The notes: generated by a model not told the origin, from the letters alone. DNA of 64,000 bases from Arthrinium phaeospermum (GCA_006503535.1 QYRS01000013.1:1860001-1924000); one strand, 5' to 3'. Counted from the stretch's first letter, positions 43,354 to 61,685 are shown. Made by a program: numbers and translations.

Positions 43354-45883
43354 CTTGATGGTACAATGATACACACTAAGAAAAGAAAAGGGGAGGGGAT
43401 AGAGAAAAAGAAGAAGTGGTAGCGACTGACTTTGCGAGGATGCTGATAGAGCAAGGACATGATGATGGACGGCGCTCTGTCAGGATATATATGCATCGTC
43501 GAATCCATCTCTTGGCGGCTCTCGCTGTCAGGGGCGGGTCTAGACTGCGCTGTCTCCTGGTTGGCCGATCACAGACGCGCTCAACATCTCGATGACAGAA
43601 GAAGCTACGCAGCTGCGGTAGGGTAATTTCACACCGGCTCCCGGATCCTGACGGTCTTGTCTCAAGCAGCAAACGGTTCCTGACTTCTTCCTCCGTCTTG
43701 CCATTGCTACTACAGACGCAGGGCCAAGGACATCCTGATTGGCTGTGTTTGCTGCCCGAGGTTTGCCTTTTTCCAGAAGTTGCCAGGAATAACACGGACT
43801 AGAGCCCACTAGCACCAGCCCCAACGCCTGTGCCCCTGCATGGTGCTAGAGGCAGGCTAGGTGGTTTATGCTTTTTTCTTTTCTTTTGCGAGAAACCCAA
43901 GGGTTCGAGGGGTAGTGTCCGGCAGACTGGATCAGCCGCAATTTTGGGGCCAGAATGATCAGATGGTACTTGAGTCCAGGTTTAGCCCCCATCCTGAAAT
44001 GCCAATGACCGACCGCAGGGGTGTAGGCCTGTCAGGTAAACCTAATCACCACGTCTGTTTGTGCGATGTTGGTGGGCGGTGTCAGCCTTATGGCGGAAAT
44101 TGGCCCCCATCAGCTTTCACATAGCCGCGTAGATCGATCTCACAGCATACATATGTCGTGTGACTCGATCGAAAAGGGGGCTTCCGTGACTGGCCCAGCC
44201 TGCGGTGGCCGGTGACGACGATAGTGCTGGCTGTTGACTGCCTGCATCACACATTGGTCGATAGGTGGACCTTCTGGTCCGCTGATCGCTAAGGCAGGTA
44301 ATATCAAAAACAAGAAAAAACGGCGTTGCTTTGCGCGGTGCCAGGGCCCGGGAAAAAACAAAGCACACAGTCAGCGAGAGCGTTGGTCGGGAGTCGGGAC
44401 TCGGATGGGATTCTGGGAACCCTCGTGCTGTGCCCCTCGTTAGCGTAGGAGATAGTCCGAGTCCTAAAAAGCCATGTTGCGCCTCGCAATAGACCTGACG
44501 CTACGACAGCGCCACAGAGCTCCCCAAGTCCCCGGCTCAGCTTGCGGGCTTGGCTCTTGAGTCTTGACAGCAGGCACGATGTTTCTGGTCCGAGAAGCCA
44601 GGCGCGCTGCGCTGGGCGCATGAACTGGAGAGTGGAGATGAACAGAAAGAACCAAGAGAACCAAGGAAAAAGCAAATACGGCGTATCGCAGGGAGGGAGA
44701 TTGTTGATCCAACTCTCCGAGCAGCCAAGTATAGCCGTCATCTGCCCCAACGCGAACCCCAATAGGAACTTGGTGCTTGGCGCTCTTCTGATTCAGATTC
44801 GGAGAATCCCACGTTCACGCACCTTATCTGACTACATCTTGGCAGCGCTTGGACGATCAAGTGCTCACTGCCAACCCCGGAGACCCCCTGCTTCATGGGC
44901 TTTTATATTAGCATTATGTCTGTGTGCTTCCTTAATCGAGGGTCGATAATGCATCCCCCGCCTTGTTTTCGGCGCCCCAGAACCTTGAGCGTGCGTGCCC
45001 TCGAGGAAATAAGAAATTGTCGTGAGTGTTCTTCTTCTTGCTAGGTGGACAATGTATATAAAATAAAGAAGCTGAGACATGCATGTAGTTCGCCTTGCTT
45101 TTTAAGTATTTCGCGATACTGACTGGTTTTTTTCTTTTCTCTCTTCTTCTTTTTTCCTCGTCTTTTCTTTTGCGTTTCTGGTGTCGTGCATAATCCAGTC
45201 TCGTGCAGGAAGTGATGACCTACACTAAGTCTTCCTGCAAATGTGCTTCTTCTTCTTCTCGTTTGTTATGCTGGCGGTCTGTTTCAGGGGGTGACGATTA
45301 TCCTCAGCTGCTTGCGGCGGATCAACAGCGAGATGAATCGGTCTTGTGCAGATCTTAGCCCGGCTGGGCAAGTGAGTATACCGTATTGTGGTTGTAGTTG
45401 AAGCCAACCTGGGTGTGGTACGCAATTCTTCGATCACCGGTGGGTAACGCCCGCAAGTGACTTACCCCTGATTTCTATTTCGAGCGTTTCACCAACATCC
45501 AAGCAGGTCTATCCATATCTCGCAAATGGTCCCCTGTTTTATACGGGGTACAGGACGCCGCGTGTATACCGCTGATTTGTCTCCCACCGCCGCGTCACAG
45601 ACCCTGCTCACAGAAGGCAGCACCAACACAACGAGTCTTGGAGAGTTCTGTGTGTACGACCAACAAGACGGGTAAGGTAACGCAGACAAAACAAACTGTC
45701 AGCGCGTGCAGGATCATGGCATGGCCCATTCCACCCTGATGTAGGTTCGTTGCTCTATAAACATGACTGCAAATGCGTCTATCTATTATATCCCCGCCGT
45801 TGAAAAATCAAGTGAGTTGAAATCATCCACATTTGTGCCGCCACAAACTCTTTTTGAATCTACACCAACTTTCCCTGGGGAAA
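43354..45883. other. Gene-free stretch of 2.5 kb
   Basis: Contains the laccase promoter and the 3' flank of the thioesterase gene. Open frames up to 152 codons show no recognisable protein. Confidence 0.5.
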
Positions 45884-46954
45884 TCAGACATTGTCAAGCT
45901 TGTCGACCGCGGCGTTGATCTTCTCTGAGATGGCGATGATCTGTTCACAAGTCAAAGCCGGTCAGACGCATCGAACATCGTGCAGTATCGAAATCCACAT
46001 AGCGAGACGGAGAAAAGCAACACAAACAGCATTAAAAGAAAACAGGCGGAGGAAAGGGAAAGGGAAAAGGGGCGCATCGAACTCACCTTGTCTTCCTCAA
46101 ACAGGGAGAAGTGATTGCCCTCCACGTCAACGACCTCGCGGACAAAGTCGCCGTGCTCCTTGCTGTAGCCCTCCCAGCCGAGCATGCGGTGGCCGCGCTG
46201 GTGGTCGACGAAGGACGAGGCCGGGTCGGCGTAGCTCTCGCGGGCGCGGAGCAGGACGGTGGGCGGGACGGCGTCGCGCTCCCAGCGGGGCTTCTCCCAG
46301 GACTGCAGCATGATGCGCGCGTTGAGCATGTTGAGGCCGACCTTGTCGTGCAGCTTCATTCCGTCCAGCTCCTCGCGCGGCCGCTGCACCACCGCCGCCG
46401 GCAGCTGCTTGTCCGCCGCCACCTCGGACGCCGGCCGCGGGCACTGGCTGTCCACCCACACCATGCCCAGCACGTTGAAGCGCGGGCGGCGGTCGGCGCT
46501 GCTGTCGCCCGACGGCTGCGTCGCGATCTGGTGCGCCATCTCGAGCGCGAGCATGCCGCCTAGGGACCAGCCTGCACATCACATCCAGGTTAGAATTCGC
46601 TGCTGTTCATTTGACTTGGCCGGAGAGAAAGGAATGGACCCGAAAAGCGGGCGAAAAAGAATGCAGCTCACCGCCGAGAATGACATCGCCGCCCTCGGGC
46701 AGCGCCTCGGAGAGCAGGCCGATGTAATGGGTCGCCATCTCGGGCAGGCCGCCGTGCCACCAGCCGCCGTCGTCAAAGTGCGCGTTGTGGATGCCATAGA
46801 GGGCACGCTTGGTAGGGGGGTCGAGGCAGTGGTAGCTGAAGGTGGTGCCGCCGCCGTCGTGCATCAGGATGAGCGGCGCGCGGGGCCTGGTGTACGACGT
46901 GGGCTCCGGGCCATCGGAGATAGGGGCCGGGTTCTCGATCCCTTCCATCGACAT
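45884..46954 (-). CDS. Stand-alone thioesterase of PKS/NRPS type (alpha/beta hydrolase)
   Basis: Three exons (46672-46954, 46087-46571, 45884-45940) give 274 residues. It starts with PLILMHDGGGTTFSYHCL, the oxyanion strand of thioesterase domains. GWSLGGMLALEMA, split by the first intron, has nucleophile Ser97. Asp135 lies in VWVDSQCP and His248 in VEGNHFSLFEE, completing a catalytic triad. The size and order are those of type II or trans-acting thioesterases that release or edit products of polyketide or peptide synthases. No synthase lies within the window, so it may act at another locus or serve a different ester or thioester. A short last exon codes IIAISEKINAAVDKLDNV. The start at 46954 is the first ATG in frame. 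Confidence 0.87.
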
Positions 46955-47858
46955 CTTTTCTGAGTTTTTGCCGCTTTTGCCTCTCCTCTCCCTTGCTGCC
47001 GATTCTGTCCCTTTCCCTTTCGCTCAGTGTATTTCACTCTTTATAGCGGAATCCCCTGTTTTCTGAATATTGTATTTTTGCCTTCCTTGCTGTTGTGTAT
47101 TGGTCCTTGGCTCTGTCGAATGATGGTAGCGCAACCTGATGCACGTGTCAATCCAGGGAGACTGCGAGAGCGGCCTAAAAACCCATTGAGGGAAGCGTTA
47201 CCGCCACAGAGGGGGGCCACTCACAATTACACCCACTTTTCTTGCACCTGTCCCTCTTCCTGTCAGAATCATTGAGGGAATGTGAGGTTGAACATCTGGC
47301 ACAATCGCAGAATAACATGCGTAGCATACGAGTGAATATGATAGTTTCTCTCTTTTCTGCTTAATAGGTATGGAATGTCATGACGACCGAAATGCGAAGG
47401 TATGAAACCATACCGAAGAGACCGAAGTCTGATCTATTTATGGCCACCTGGCTGACGGCCGACTCCGTGAAGTTAGCATCTGACTGTACTCAAGCATCAC
47501 GTTCGCATTCGGAGACCCTGAAATGCAGCTGTGGCACTGCATTGAAATAGTAAGCTACGGCTTATGTCTGAGACAATGCGAGAATGGCATCCAGATATAG
47601 TTGGTGGTTCAACTGCAGATACTTCTATATTCTAGCAATTAGTCTGGGCCTGTTGTGGAACTCAATAAAATGTCACTGATTTGCAGCAAAGATGGGACAT
47701 TGATGTAGGATAATTTTACTGTTTTGTATTATTTTGAGTTGTCTGTGCCTGTTGGTATCTATCCTAAGCGACACGACCCCTAGAAATCAGATTATATTCC
47801 GACCCAACTCCATGCGGTATCATCTAGTCATGCAGCATTAAAGCAAGCCACCGATAAT
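46955..47858. other. Intergenic stretch between thioesterase and mannitol dehydrogenase
   Basis: Holds the promoter of the thioesterase and the 3' flank of the mannitol dehydrogenase; no gene recognised. AT-rich between about 47570 and 47730. Confidence 0.5.
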
Positions 47859-51922
<4,064 letters not shown>

Positions 51923-52648
51923 ATGGCAAACACCATGCCTGCCCCGGCTACTACCAATGCCCAGTCCTCCTCCTCCGCCCCCGTCGTGGACCCTTCTCTC
52001 TCCTACTATAATCTTACCACGCCAGCCGTGTACAAGCAGCAGTCGAATACCAACATCAAATACCTCGTCGTGTGCGCCATCGTCATTGTTCGCTGCTCAT
52101 CGTCATCGGCGTCATCATCAGCATCAGTACCATCCACCGATGACGGTGACCAAGCTGCCCCAACCCCTCGCGTCCTCCTCGTCCAGCGCGCCCTTACCGA
52201 CAGCTGGCCGGGCATCTGGGAGGCGCCAGGCGGCACGTGCGACGAAACAGACCCCTCCCTGATCGCGGCCCTCGCGCGCGAGCTGCGCGAGGAGACGGGC
52301 CTCGAGGCGCGCGCGGCTCTCGGGCTCGTCCACATCGACAGACTTCGGGGCGGGCATCTGACCAAGGTGACGTTCCTTGTGGACGTGAAGGATCCGCAGC
52401 AAACAAAAGAAAAGGGAGGAGAACACCCATCATCGCCGTCTTCTTTGTCATCGTGGAACGGGCTCGTGAAGCTGGACCCGGCGGAGCACAGCGCCTTCGT
52501 CTGGGCCACCGAGGAGGAGGTCCAGCAAGACCTCGTGCAGGGCGGCCAGCGACTGGTGTGGCGGCGCAACTCGCGGGACAAGGCGACGGTGCTCGAAGGG
52601 TTCCGCATGGCCGCGGCGCGGTGGAAGAAGGGGGAGGAGACTTCATGA
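51923..52648 (+). CDS. Nudix hydrolase
   Basis: No intron, 241 residues from the ATG at 51923; a further 89 codons upstream are open but look like leader. The Nudix box reads GGTCDETDPSLIAALARELREETGL, with RELREETG intact and one more residue between GG and REL than the classic box; fungal members often show this. YLVVCAIVIVRC is the first strand and VLLVQRALTDSWPGIWEAPGG leads into the box, so the fold is complete. Two Ser-rich insertions (residues about 62-76 and near 170) are likely loops. Such enzymes hydrolyse nucleoside diphosphates linked to another group; the substrate is unknown. Confidence 0.9.
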   Translation: MANTMPAPATTNAQSSSSAPVVDPSLSYYNLTTPAVYKQQSNTNIKYLVVCAIVIVRCSSSSASSSASVPSTDDGDQAAPTPRVLLVQRALTDSWPGIWEAPGGTCDETDPSLIAALARELREETGLEARAALGLVHIDRLRGGHLTKVTFLVDVKDPQQTKEKGGEHPSSPSSLSSWNGLVKLDPAEHSAFVWATEEEVQQDLVQGGQRLVWRRNSRDKATVLEGFRMAAARWKKGEETS

Positions 52649-53664
52649 GGTGGGAGACAAGGAGGTGCTGGCAAGTAACGAAGAAGAAGATGAAGAAGAG
52701 AAAGAAAGAGGAAGGATAGCACATCAGCGCAGCATAGACGGTTACCAGACGCCAACAACCTCATCACCCAAGGGCAGTTTCTTGTTCTGCATGGCATAGG
52801 ACAAATGAAAAGACCCTGTCATGTGACAGCATTATAAGCAATACCTGCAAAGGAAATCGGGCGTCAATCTGTGTTTCTAAATGATTGATAGGCCATCTTG
52901 TATGCCAGGCCCTTCTCCAAATAACCAATGCAACTATGGTATGGGAATTAACTAGTAAAAACGTCACATCACGCCGAGAGAGCAGTAGAGTGAAAGCCAA
53001 ATTGAAACTGCCCCATTGGATATATGTAAAAAATCTAAAACTACAAGAAAAGGTGTATATATTCGAGTGTTGTGATCGTGTGCGCGATGTATTGCTAAAA
53101 TACAGGTACACTCTCCCCCTACGTCTTCCTCCTCTTCCCATGCCACCCACCCCTTCATTGGCATTTGACACTCCCATCTTTTCTTGCACACCAACCTGGA
53201 GGCACAATACCCAACTTCATCAGTATGGACATCCGTACAAAGTCTCTCGCCATACATGCCTCACAACCCCCAATCCTAACTTCTATCAGAAAGCCCCCGG
53301 AAGGAGCTTGTTCTCACGCGCCGCACACCACCACCTCATTACTCCCCTCGGGACAAAAGCTGCAAATCAACAAAAGACGGACAAGGATCTCGATGATGGT
53401 GAAATTAGATGGGCGATATATGCTTCGGAAACTTGGGAAAATCACGCGGGGGACGACTCCAAAAGGTGGATCGATACGTGGTTTTAAGATAGATAGTGGT
53501 GGTAGATGGAAAAATTACAAGACGGCGCCACCCAAGTCGATTGGATGCACGCTTGTGGTCGATCTCGTAACAAAATGGAGGGCTGGCGGTGAAACGTTTT
53601 CTCCCCCCTTTCCCCCAAGAATGGCCAAAAAAGACTTCCTGGGCGTAAAAAAAAGTACAACACT
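52649..53664. other. Convergent intergenic stretch (Nudix / NoxA)
   Basis: Two overlapping plus-strand frames of 200 and 167 codons (52885-53487, 53165-53668) show no protein I recognise and are judged chance. Holds both transcript ends. Confidence 0.5.
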
Positions 53665-55518
53665 TTAGAAGTTTTCCTTGCCCCAGACGAACGAGAAACT
53701 AGAAAAAGTAGGTTAGCAGCTGCAGCTTGAGGCTGAGAGGGAGGGAGATGCGGTGAAAACTTACCCAGGTTCACTGTACTTGTTACAGAAGATGTGCAGT
53801 GTGCTACCAAGACCCTTGGGACCACAGAAGAACACACCGGCCTCGGCGGGGGTGTGCAGCTTCCTGATTCCACGGAAGATCATATCCCAGTTGGGGCGAC
53901 CGAAGTTGGTAGGACTGCGGAGACCGGTGATGGTATCCTTGTCGGCGTTGGCATCGTTGATCATGATGTTGGTCGCATCGTCGGCCTTGATCTTGGCAGT
54001 CAGGTAGGTGTGGATTTCGATGCGGCCGTCCACATCCTGAGCCTCGATGGCGAGCAGCAGCGAACGGAACCACTCGAAGGAGCCGAAATCTCTGCAGATC
54101 CAGAAGAAGTAGACCTTGGAAAGACGCGTCTTCTTCTGCGGGTAGTTCATGCGGTACCAGATGGACTTGAGAATAGAGGCGAAAGGTGTGACACCAATAC
54201 CGGCACCGCAAAGAACGGCAATCTCGTACTTGAAAACATCTTCGGAGGCGGAACCGAAGGGACCATCGACATAGACACGGGGGAGGACTCGTCGGAGAGC
54301 GGGATCGACCTCGGGGCTGTCGCCGTTGACACCAACGACCTTGGAGGAGTCTCCCTTCTTGTCCCACTCGCAGCCCAGTGCGGCAGAGACTGCTCGAGTG
54401 AAATCACCGACCACACGCATGTGGATAGAGATGTAGTCCTCCTCGGGCGCGCTGGTCAGAGTGAAGGGATGGTACTGCCACAGAGACACCTCGGGGCAGC
54501 AGAAGAAGATGTACTGACCAGCCCTGGTCTTGGTGTTCTCCTTCTTGATCTGGATCTCGCAGACATTGCTGGGATGCTGGATGACCTTGGAGACGTAGGT
54601 CTTGTCACGTCCTCGAAGCTCACGGGCGATACGCTCGGCGAGGTAGACGTATCCTCCGTACATCCAGTACTGCCAGAAGACACCAATAGCCGAGGCTCCG
54701 ACCGAGGTACAGAAAGGCGCCGAATCAGGCTGAATCATGCAGAAGGCTCCGTGGATGGCCCAGAAGAAGAAGAAGACGATGAAGAAGTGGTGGGTGTACC
54801 AGAAGCGCTCATAGTTGGCTCGGCGGGGCGCCTCGTACGAGGTCATGACCATTCCCGTCAAGGCGATGAGCATGACGTATCCAGTCCAGCCGGGACCCGA
54901 CACGAAGTTGGCGAGGAGCCAGCCGTAGATGCCCAGGTTGTTCTTGGCAGCGATCTGGGCGAAGTTGTTCCAATGGGCAATCGTGTGCATCCAAGAGAAG
55001 AAGAAGATGGACCACGCAGTCGTGATGTGGAACGTGATGTTCTTGTCGAACTGGATGATTCCGTTCAGGGGCGTCTGTCGGGCGAGCGAGATGAACGTGC
55101 GGCAGACGGGGAACAGAATCATCGCCACGTCGATATGAAGCACCAGAGCCGATGCTCGAGCAATCATGAATGTCGGCCCAAAGGTGTCACGGGCGATCTG
55201 CGAACTGTCCTTGAGTGCGTAATGGACGAAACCGAAGGCGAAAACCATGGCGTGGAGAGCCATGAAGACAAAAACGAAACTAAATCACCAGCATGGTCAG
55301 CCTCGTACTCTCTCCTGGGGCAGACTCACCCGTCTCGAGACATACAATCGTCGATAACCCTCGTTAACCATCCATCGGTCGAATCTTTCCCGCGACGTCA
55401 ACTCCTTCTGCTTCTCCTGTGTCATCTCACCCGACAGCAACATGCGCGTCAACGGAGTCCATCTCGATCGCTCCGTGGGCTTCTCCCTGTAGTCCATATA
55501 ATCACCGCCGTACGACAT
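53665..55518 (-). CDS. noxA: NADPH oxidase A (gp91phox family)
   Basis: Three exons (55346-55518, 53765-55279, 53665-53698) give 573 residues. The N-terminus MSYGGDYMDYREKPTER leads to RRFFVFVFMALHAMVFAFG, which is only formed with the GTATGT donor at 55345. Six membrane helices carry the heme His region (TTAWSIFFFSWMHTIAHWNN, YTHHFF). The FAD motif is HPFTLTSAP and the NADPH sites are GAGIGVTPFASIL and FFCGPKGLG. The 34-base last exon codes FSFVWGKENF, the conserved NoxA end. The enzyme makes superoxide across membranes with NoxR, Rac and NoxD partners, and in fungi controls fruiting-body formation, hyphal fusion and penetration. Confidence 0.95.
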
Positions 55519-58500
55519 CTTGGCTGTTGTTTTTCGGGTTGTATTCCGTAATGGCAATTGTCCGTGTAAACCGAAGATCGGGTGTCCACCTGCAGCCGGC
55601 CAGGTCCCACGCGCTCGTGTCGAGAGATGAAATCCTCCTCTTCGATCAGTCCGTCCCTAATTATGCTGCGCGAAGTATCTGTCTCTTGTTTTCCGGTAGT
55701 TGGTGGATTATATTCAGAGCCTGCTGAACTGGCGAATGTCCATGTATCAAAGAAGAGTCGTGGACGAAGAAGCGAAAAGGCGTGGTAGACGTATGAGCAA
55801 CCCGTTCCTAGCACGCACAATACACCTAGACAAACTGAGTCGTAAAGAATGGAATCGGGACTGAGCCTGCAATCGCGAGGAAGCAAAGAGAGCTAGGGTC
55901 GGTCAGTCAACAAACACGCTACCAGGTATCAAAATAAGAAAATGGCAAAAATAGGGTATGGGCGTGAGAGAAAGGGAAAAGGGCGAAGTAGCCAACAGAG
56001 CAAGAAGGAGAGCAAGTTCAGTGCGGCGGAGGAGGGGGGGAGGGCACGGGAAGCGGGAAGGGAAGGGAAGGGGCGTGAGAGGGGATAAGGGCAGAGAGCG
56101 CCAAGCGTTTTCGGAAACATCAGATCGCCTCGTCAACTTTCTTTCGTCCGTAGATCATACCTTGTCACTGTGCCTGCACCGGGCGGCTTGCTTGTCAACG
56201 GCTAGGGACCCCGAGAAAGAGAATTAGAAAGAGGTGATATTGGCAGAATGAAGGTTGAGCGTTTCGTTCGCGCAGGATGGATGGAATTCGAGAAGGCGGG
56301 AGGCATGAAAGTAAAAGCCCAGGCAAAGCAGACGGTCCCCGAAAAGAACCGAATTGCGAAAGGACTGCCAGAGAGACAGTGTAGCAGTGCTGCAGGAGTC
56401 GGTCCAGGGCCGCGGGTGGTACCCTGTCGATAATCCGTAACACGCAGACCCAATATGAGGCTCAAGCGGGATCCAGCAACAGCGGCAATGTAGCCCGATA
56501 TCGTACCGTCGCGTCGGTGGGTTTTACAGGACAGCGGAGACTTTTGGTAGGGCACAGCAGCCAGATCATGAGCGCCTATCCCCTGCCATTCGAACTTGGT
56601 ACGCCCGTCTGCCTCTTGCATTTCTCGTCCGCAACATGCTGGCGTAGCAGTCAAGGGCGCCGCCAATCCACTTCGACTGCAATTGCCATGGTGCCCTGAC
56701 GATGGCCGTGGGTGCCGCAGTAGTGGGCAGTTGGCTAGGCTGGGTGATGGAGTTGATTGGCAGGATGGCAACCATCTCGAAACAAAATGGTCCGGATCGG
56801 GTATAGAGGCGAGTTACAAGGACCTGGTGGGGGCTGAAGAAACTCGTTCCTGACGGCCGGGGCCAGGGCATGGCAGGGGCAGGGTTCTGGGTAGACTTTT
56901 TAGAGAGCTTTGCTGCTGCTTGCCCGCCTGCATGGACGGGGGTTTTGACGCTGCCTTTTGCCTCTTCGGCTTTCTTTGCCGGGACTTTACCTTTTATGCA
57001 TACAGTTCCGATTACATTTGACATTTGAACCAACTAAATGCATATCCAGTCTCGACACGGCCCCTTTTCTTCCAAGGCGGAAACGTCCGATGGTGAAGAG
57101 GCTTGGAGTAACCAACTCATGGCCCGGATGGGCTTTCGGTCAAGAGAAAGAGAAAGCCGCTCAATACTCCGTACAATTCAAATCCAAGATCTATCCGTCG
57201 ATACACACTGGCCCAAATCGCGCATGAAAGCAAAGTTGAGCCGCAATCTGCAATCTGCATCTTGGAAAAGAGTTGAAGGGGGTAAAAATGATGAATTGAC
57301 GGGACAAGTGGGTAGTGGCGCCATTTTCCGGGCACGAGCCGTTACATACACCGCCAACCCCTGGCCGGCTTTACGATCTGTATCGCAGCGCAGCTGCTTG
57401 CTTGGTGCAATAGGATTAGGTATGCAATTGGCAAGTGCACATATGTATGACGATGGGTGGTCACCTCAAAGCCTGTAGCCTGCAGAAGCTTTCCTTTTCT
57501 TTTCCGCCATGGACGGACGGGTTTCTCGGCGAAGGCAGGAGAACTGGACGAGGTGGCTCGAGGTGGTGTGCAATTCCGTACGTGTGTACGGAGTATGGCT
57601 CGATGGACAAGCTGTGTGTGTGTATGTGTGTGCGCGCGCGCGTGTCCATTCTTGATCCTCCATTGACGACGGTAGCGAGATGAGAGAGAGTTGCGACGCA
57701 GATGGATCACGTCACGGCCGTTTCTTGCCCCATTGTCGGCCATTGATTAGGTGGCTGAGAAGGTTGAAGAACTGCAGAGTCCAAGTAAGACGGAGTCCCT
57801 GCAGTGCCTGCAATGCCCTGCAATACATACTTAGTGAGGGCGCCCCACCCAGGCGGCCCCGTGTCGCAGAGCGTTTCGCCAGGGGTCTCCGACACTCCAA
57901 AACGCGCTTGGCGACTTGGAACGACTCGGCCAATGTCGCAGACCTTCTTCGCACCGCTGCGTCTTGTGTTGTATGGATTGCTCGCGGCTCGCCTGCCAGA
58001 TTTGCTTTGCTTACCTATCAACCTCGGATCGCATCCACTAAAGACACCCTCAGATGAACAGTCCGCCAGTCGGACAGTCAATCGGTAGTCTTTGACGTAT
58101 TATCGACTTACTCGGATGCGCCCATATGGGCCGTTTCCCCAAGATATCTTCCAGGTCATCGAGACTTGGGAGTCTGATACAGTATGGCGCCAGAACCTGC
58201 CAGGCCAGGACCCGATGCTTCGGTCGAAGCCGACCCGGCCACGTACGTATGTACCTGAGCGGTAGCGACGGGCAGCAGCGTGAGACGGGACGGCCCAAGT
58301 AGACGTTGTTTTCCAGTGCTCCGCAGGCCGGCCGGTAATATGCAAGTCTGTTTCTGGATCCTGCATTCTAGAAGCCTTAAAGGAGGGGAAAGGGGAGGGG
58401 ATGTCCCGTCCTGTGCCATCCGTCATCTCCTAAAGTTGCCATTTGGAAAATACAGTAAAGCACTATTTGCATTGATGTTATGTATGTAGTTGCCGGATGG

Positions 58501-59796
58501 GGCCTTTACTTTCCTTCTATTGATCTTCTAACTACATGTATGTACTATTCAAGACAAGAACCAAGCAATTCTGCCCCCCCCCTGAGTAGATCCCTTGCCT
58601 AAACACAGCGTAAGGTTGACACAAGCGCTTATGGCTTTAACCACATATTTGGTATGTCTGCACGCATGGAAACGATTTGAATCCAAATCCAGTAACACTG
58701 CTGTCTCCTATTGCCCATTTCTAGTTAAGCCGCAGTATTGTTTCGTGAGTGCTATGGAGAGAATACAGCCAGTGCCACATGAATGGCATGCGACTCTGGC
58801 ATGTCTCCGAGTCATACAGGCAATCGTGGACCAGCCCTCTGCAACATACCTGGTCGCAGTCGCCTGTCCCGACCAGGCTGGGATTCCCTATCTCGCCCCC
58901 CTTACCATATCTAATAGATACAAAGGCATGAAGCCTGCCTGTCGTAGAAGTATGTGTCGTTCGTAACGACCGCCAAGTTTCAAGACCAACACCCAATCGC
59001 ATTCACCTGAGGCCGGCCGGCCTTGTCGATCAAGCTCCAGCAATGACACCCACTGGCTGCCGTTGGAACATGGACTTGACTATGTAGTACTCAAATATCG
59101 CTAGCAAGATGCCAGAAGTTCTTGACGTGTCTCGTGAATCCGACGTAGTGGTTCGATGGCATATCCGATTATTGACCGGGCTTCCCTCCTACGAAACATG
59201 TTTGCTACGGATGCGGCTCCGTCCGAAGGCAATGGAGGAAAAGAGTCGGCCGGGAGTGCCAAGCTCACCTCATACCTAAATTATATCATAAGATGGTCAC
59301 AGTACATGGCATCAGGACGAGCTTCGCGACATTTATGAAGTCGCTGGTTTGCCAGTCTACCTGTCTACCTGGACCACTACAACAAGCAGTACGGCAAAAC
59401 CGCGAATTGACAGGGCTTAAATAGACTTCACATGTTATGATGATTACTGGTGCAACGCAGTCTTGACGACACCCATCCGCTTTCAGATTCGTAATAATGC
59501 CTGCGACACCCGAACGTATTCTCGTAATGCTTCGTTGCCGGCTTTCTTGACCTAGCTGCCGTGGCAGAGCTAACCGATCCATCCCGCTCAAACTAAACTC
59601 TGTTCGCCGAGATTGATTCCGCAAAGGAGACCCTGACCGTAAAACAAGAAAGATGTATCAATGACGACGCCTGATAGTCCGATTGTTGTTGTTGAAGCTC
59701 CACATAGAGAAGTGTTTATGCTCGAACCGCCGCAAACATGCAACGCCATCCTACCACCCAAATGGCATCCTCATCACAGTTCCGCCTCGAGGCTCC
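55519..59796. other. Gene-free stretch of 4.3 kb upstream of noxA
   Basis: Contains the noxA promoter/leader and the 3' flank of UBC4. No gene supported; open frames up to 189 codons (56202-56771, minus) are unlike proteins. A TG/CG alternating tract lies at 57612-57645. Confidence 0.5.
57612..57645. repeat. Alternating purine-pyrimidine tract (TG)n(CG)n
   Basis: GTGTGTGTGTATGTGTGTG followed by CGCGCGCGCG, in gene-free DNA about 2 kb upstream of noxA. Confidence 0.9.
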
Positions 59797-60899
<1,103 letters not shown>

Positions 60900-61490
60900 T
60901 GTGATGAAGTGCGATGTGCGTTGTGGGTGTGGGAAGTGTCCTAGACCGTCTCTTTGCTGTCGGGTATCGAGGCTGTGTGTTGGCTGGGTTTTTATACGGT
61001 CAGCAACCAGAATGGAATGCGGGAGAAAAGGATGGATGGGGCGAAGTGAACAGGAGACCAGTGGTCTTTTGTGCAAAGCAAAAGAGCCAGTTGGTAAACC
61101 GTGTGCACACCGCACACCACAAAGGATTGAATGGAACAAGCGAGTCAGTAGACTTTTGGGCTTGGGTGGGCATGCAAAAGGTAGGCGGGCGAACAAACCA
61201 GAAGTGAGGGATTCGAAGCCGTCGGGTGACTAAGAAACGGCGATGCGGTTGGTATGTATTATTATGGCTGGAAGTTGTCCCAAGGGCAAAAAAGGGTAGT
61301 TGGTGTTGGGTGTGGTAGAAGTCTGAAAACGAGGGCGGGGTGGTGGAAGGGGGGATAAAGAGAGGCAGAATATTACTCCCCTCCTCTAAACCGCTTATGT
61401 AGGGGGGCCACTGACTTACCTCGCTATTTGGTGGATTGGCTGGATGACACTGACCACTGTGCACTCTCTGCTGGACAATTGAACTGACCT

Positions 61491-61529
61491 TCTGACTGAA
61501 TAACTGACTGACTAACTGACTAACTGACC
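61491..61529. repeat. CTGACTAA-type tandem repeat
   Basis: Four to five imperfect copies of CTGACTGA/CTGACTAA. Confidence 0.75.
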
Positions 61530-61685
61530 GGCAACCGGGACAAGTAGGTGAGCGATTGAATGCACCAGACTGGATTGCTCGCTTGATAAATTCTGGGCTG
61601 GCACTGGGTTGGGTCGGTCGAGCCTGTGGTTTGGACTTCAATTTGATTGATGGATTGCTGGGCAACAACTCCTGGTGTGGCCAGC

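Noticed and set aside
52885..53487. 200-codon plus frame between Nudix and NoxA
   Set aside because: No recognisable sequence, overlapped by another frame, lies in a convergent 3' region.
55315..55345. GTGAGT donor further into noxA exon 1
   Set aside because: It gives the wrong phase for the next exon; the GTATGT donor yields the conserved RRFFVFVF.
53794..55551. 585-codon plus-strand frame opposite noxA
   Set aside because: Longer than the real frame in one piece but composition is Gly/Asp/Val/Leu-rich antisense; NoxA motifs lie on the minus strand.
61000..61668. 222-codon minus frame upstream of UBC4
   Set aside because: Ser/Thr/Pro-rich chance frame in promoter/leader DNA with tandem repeats.
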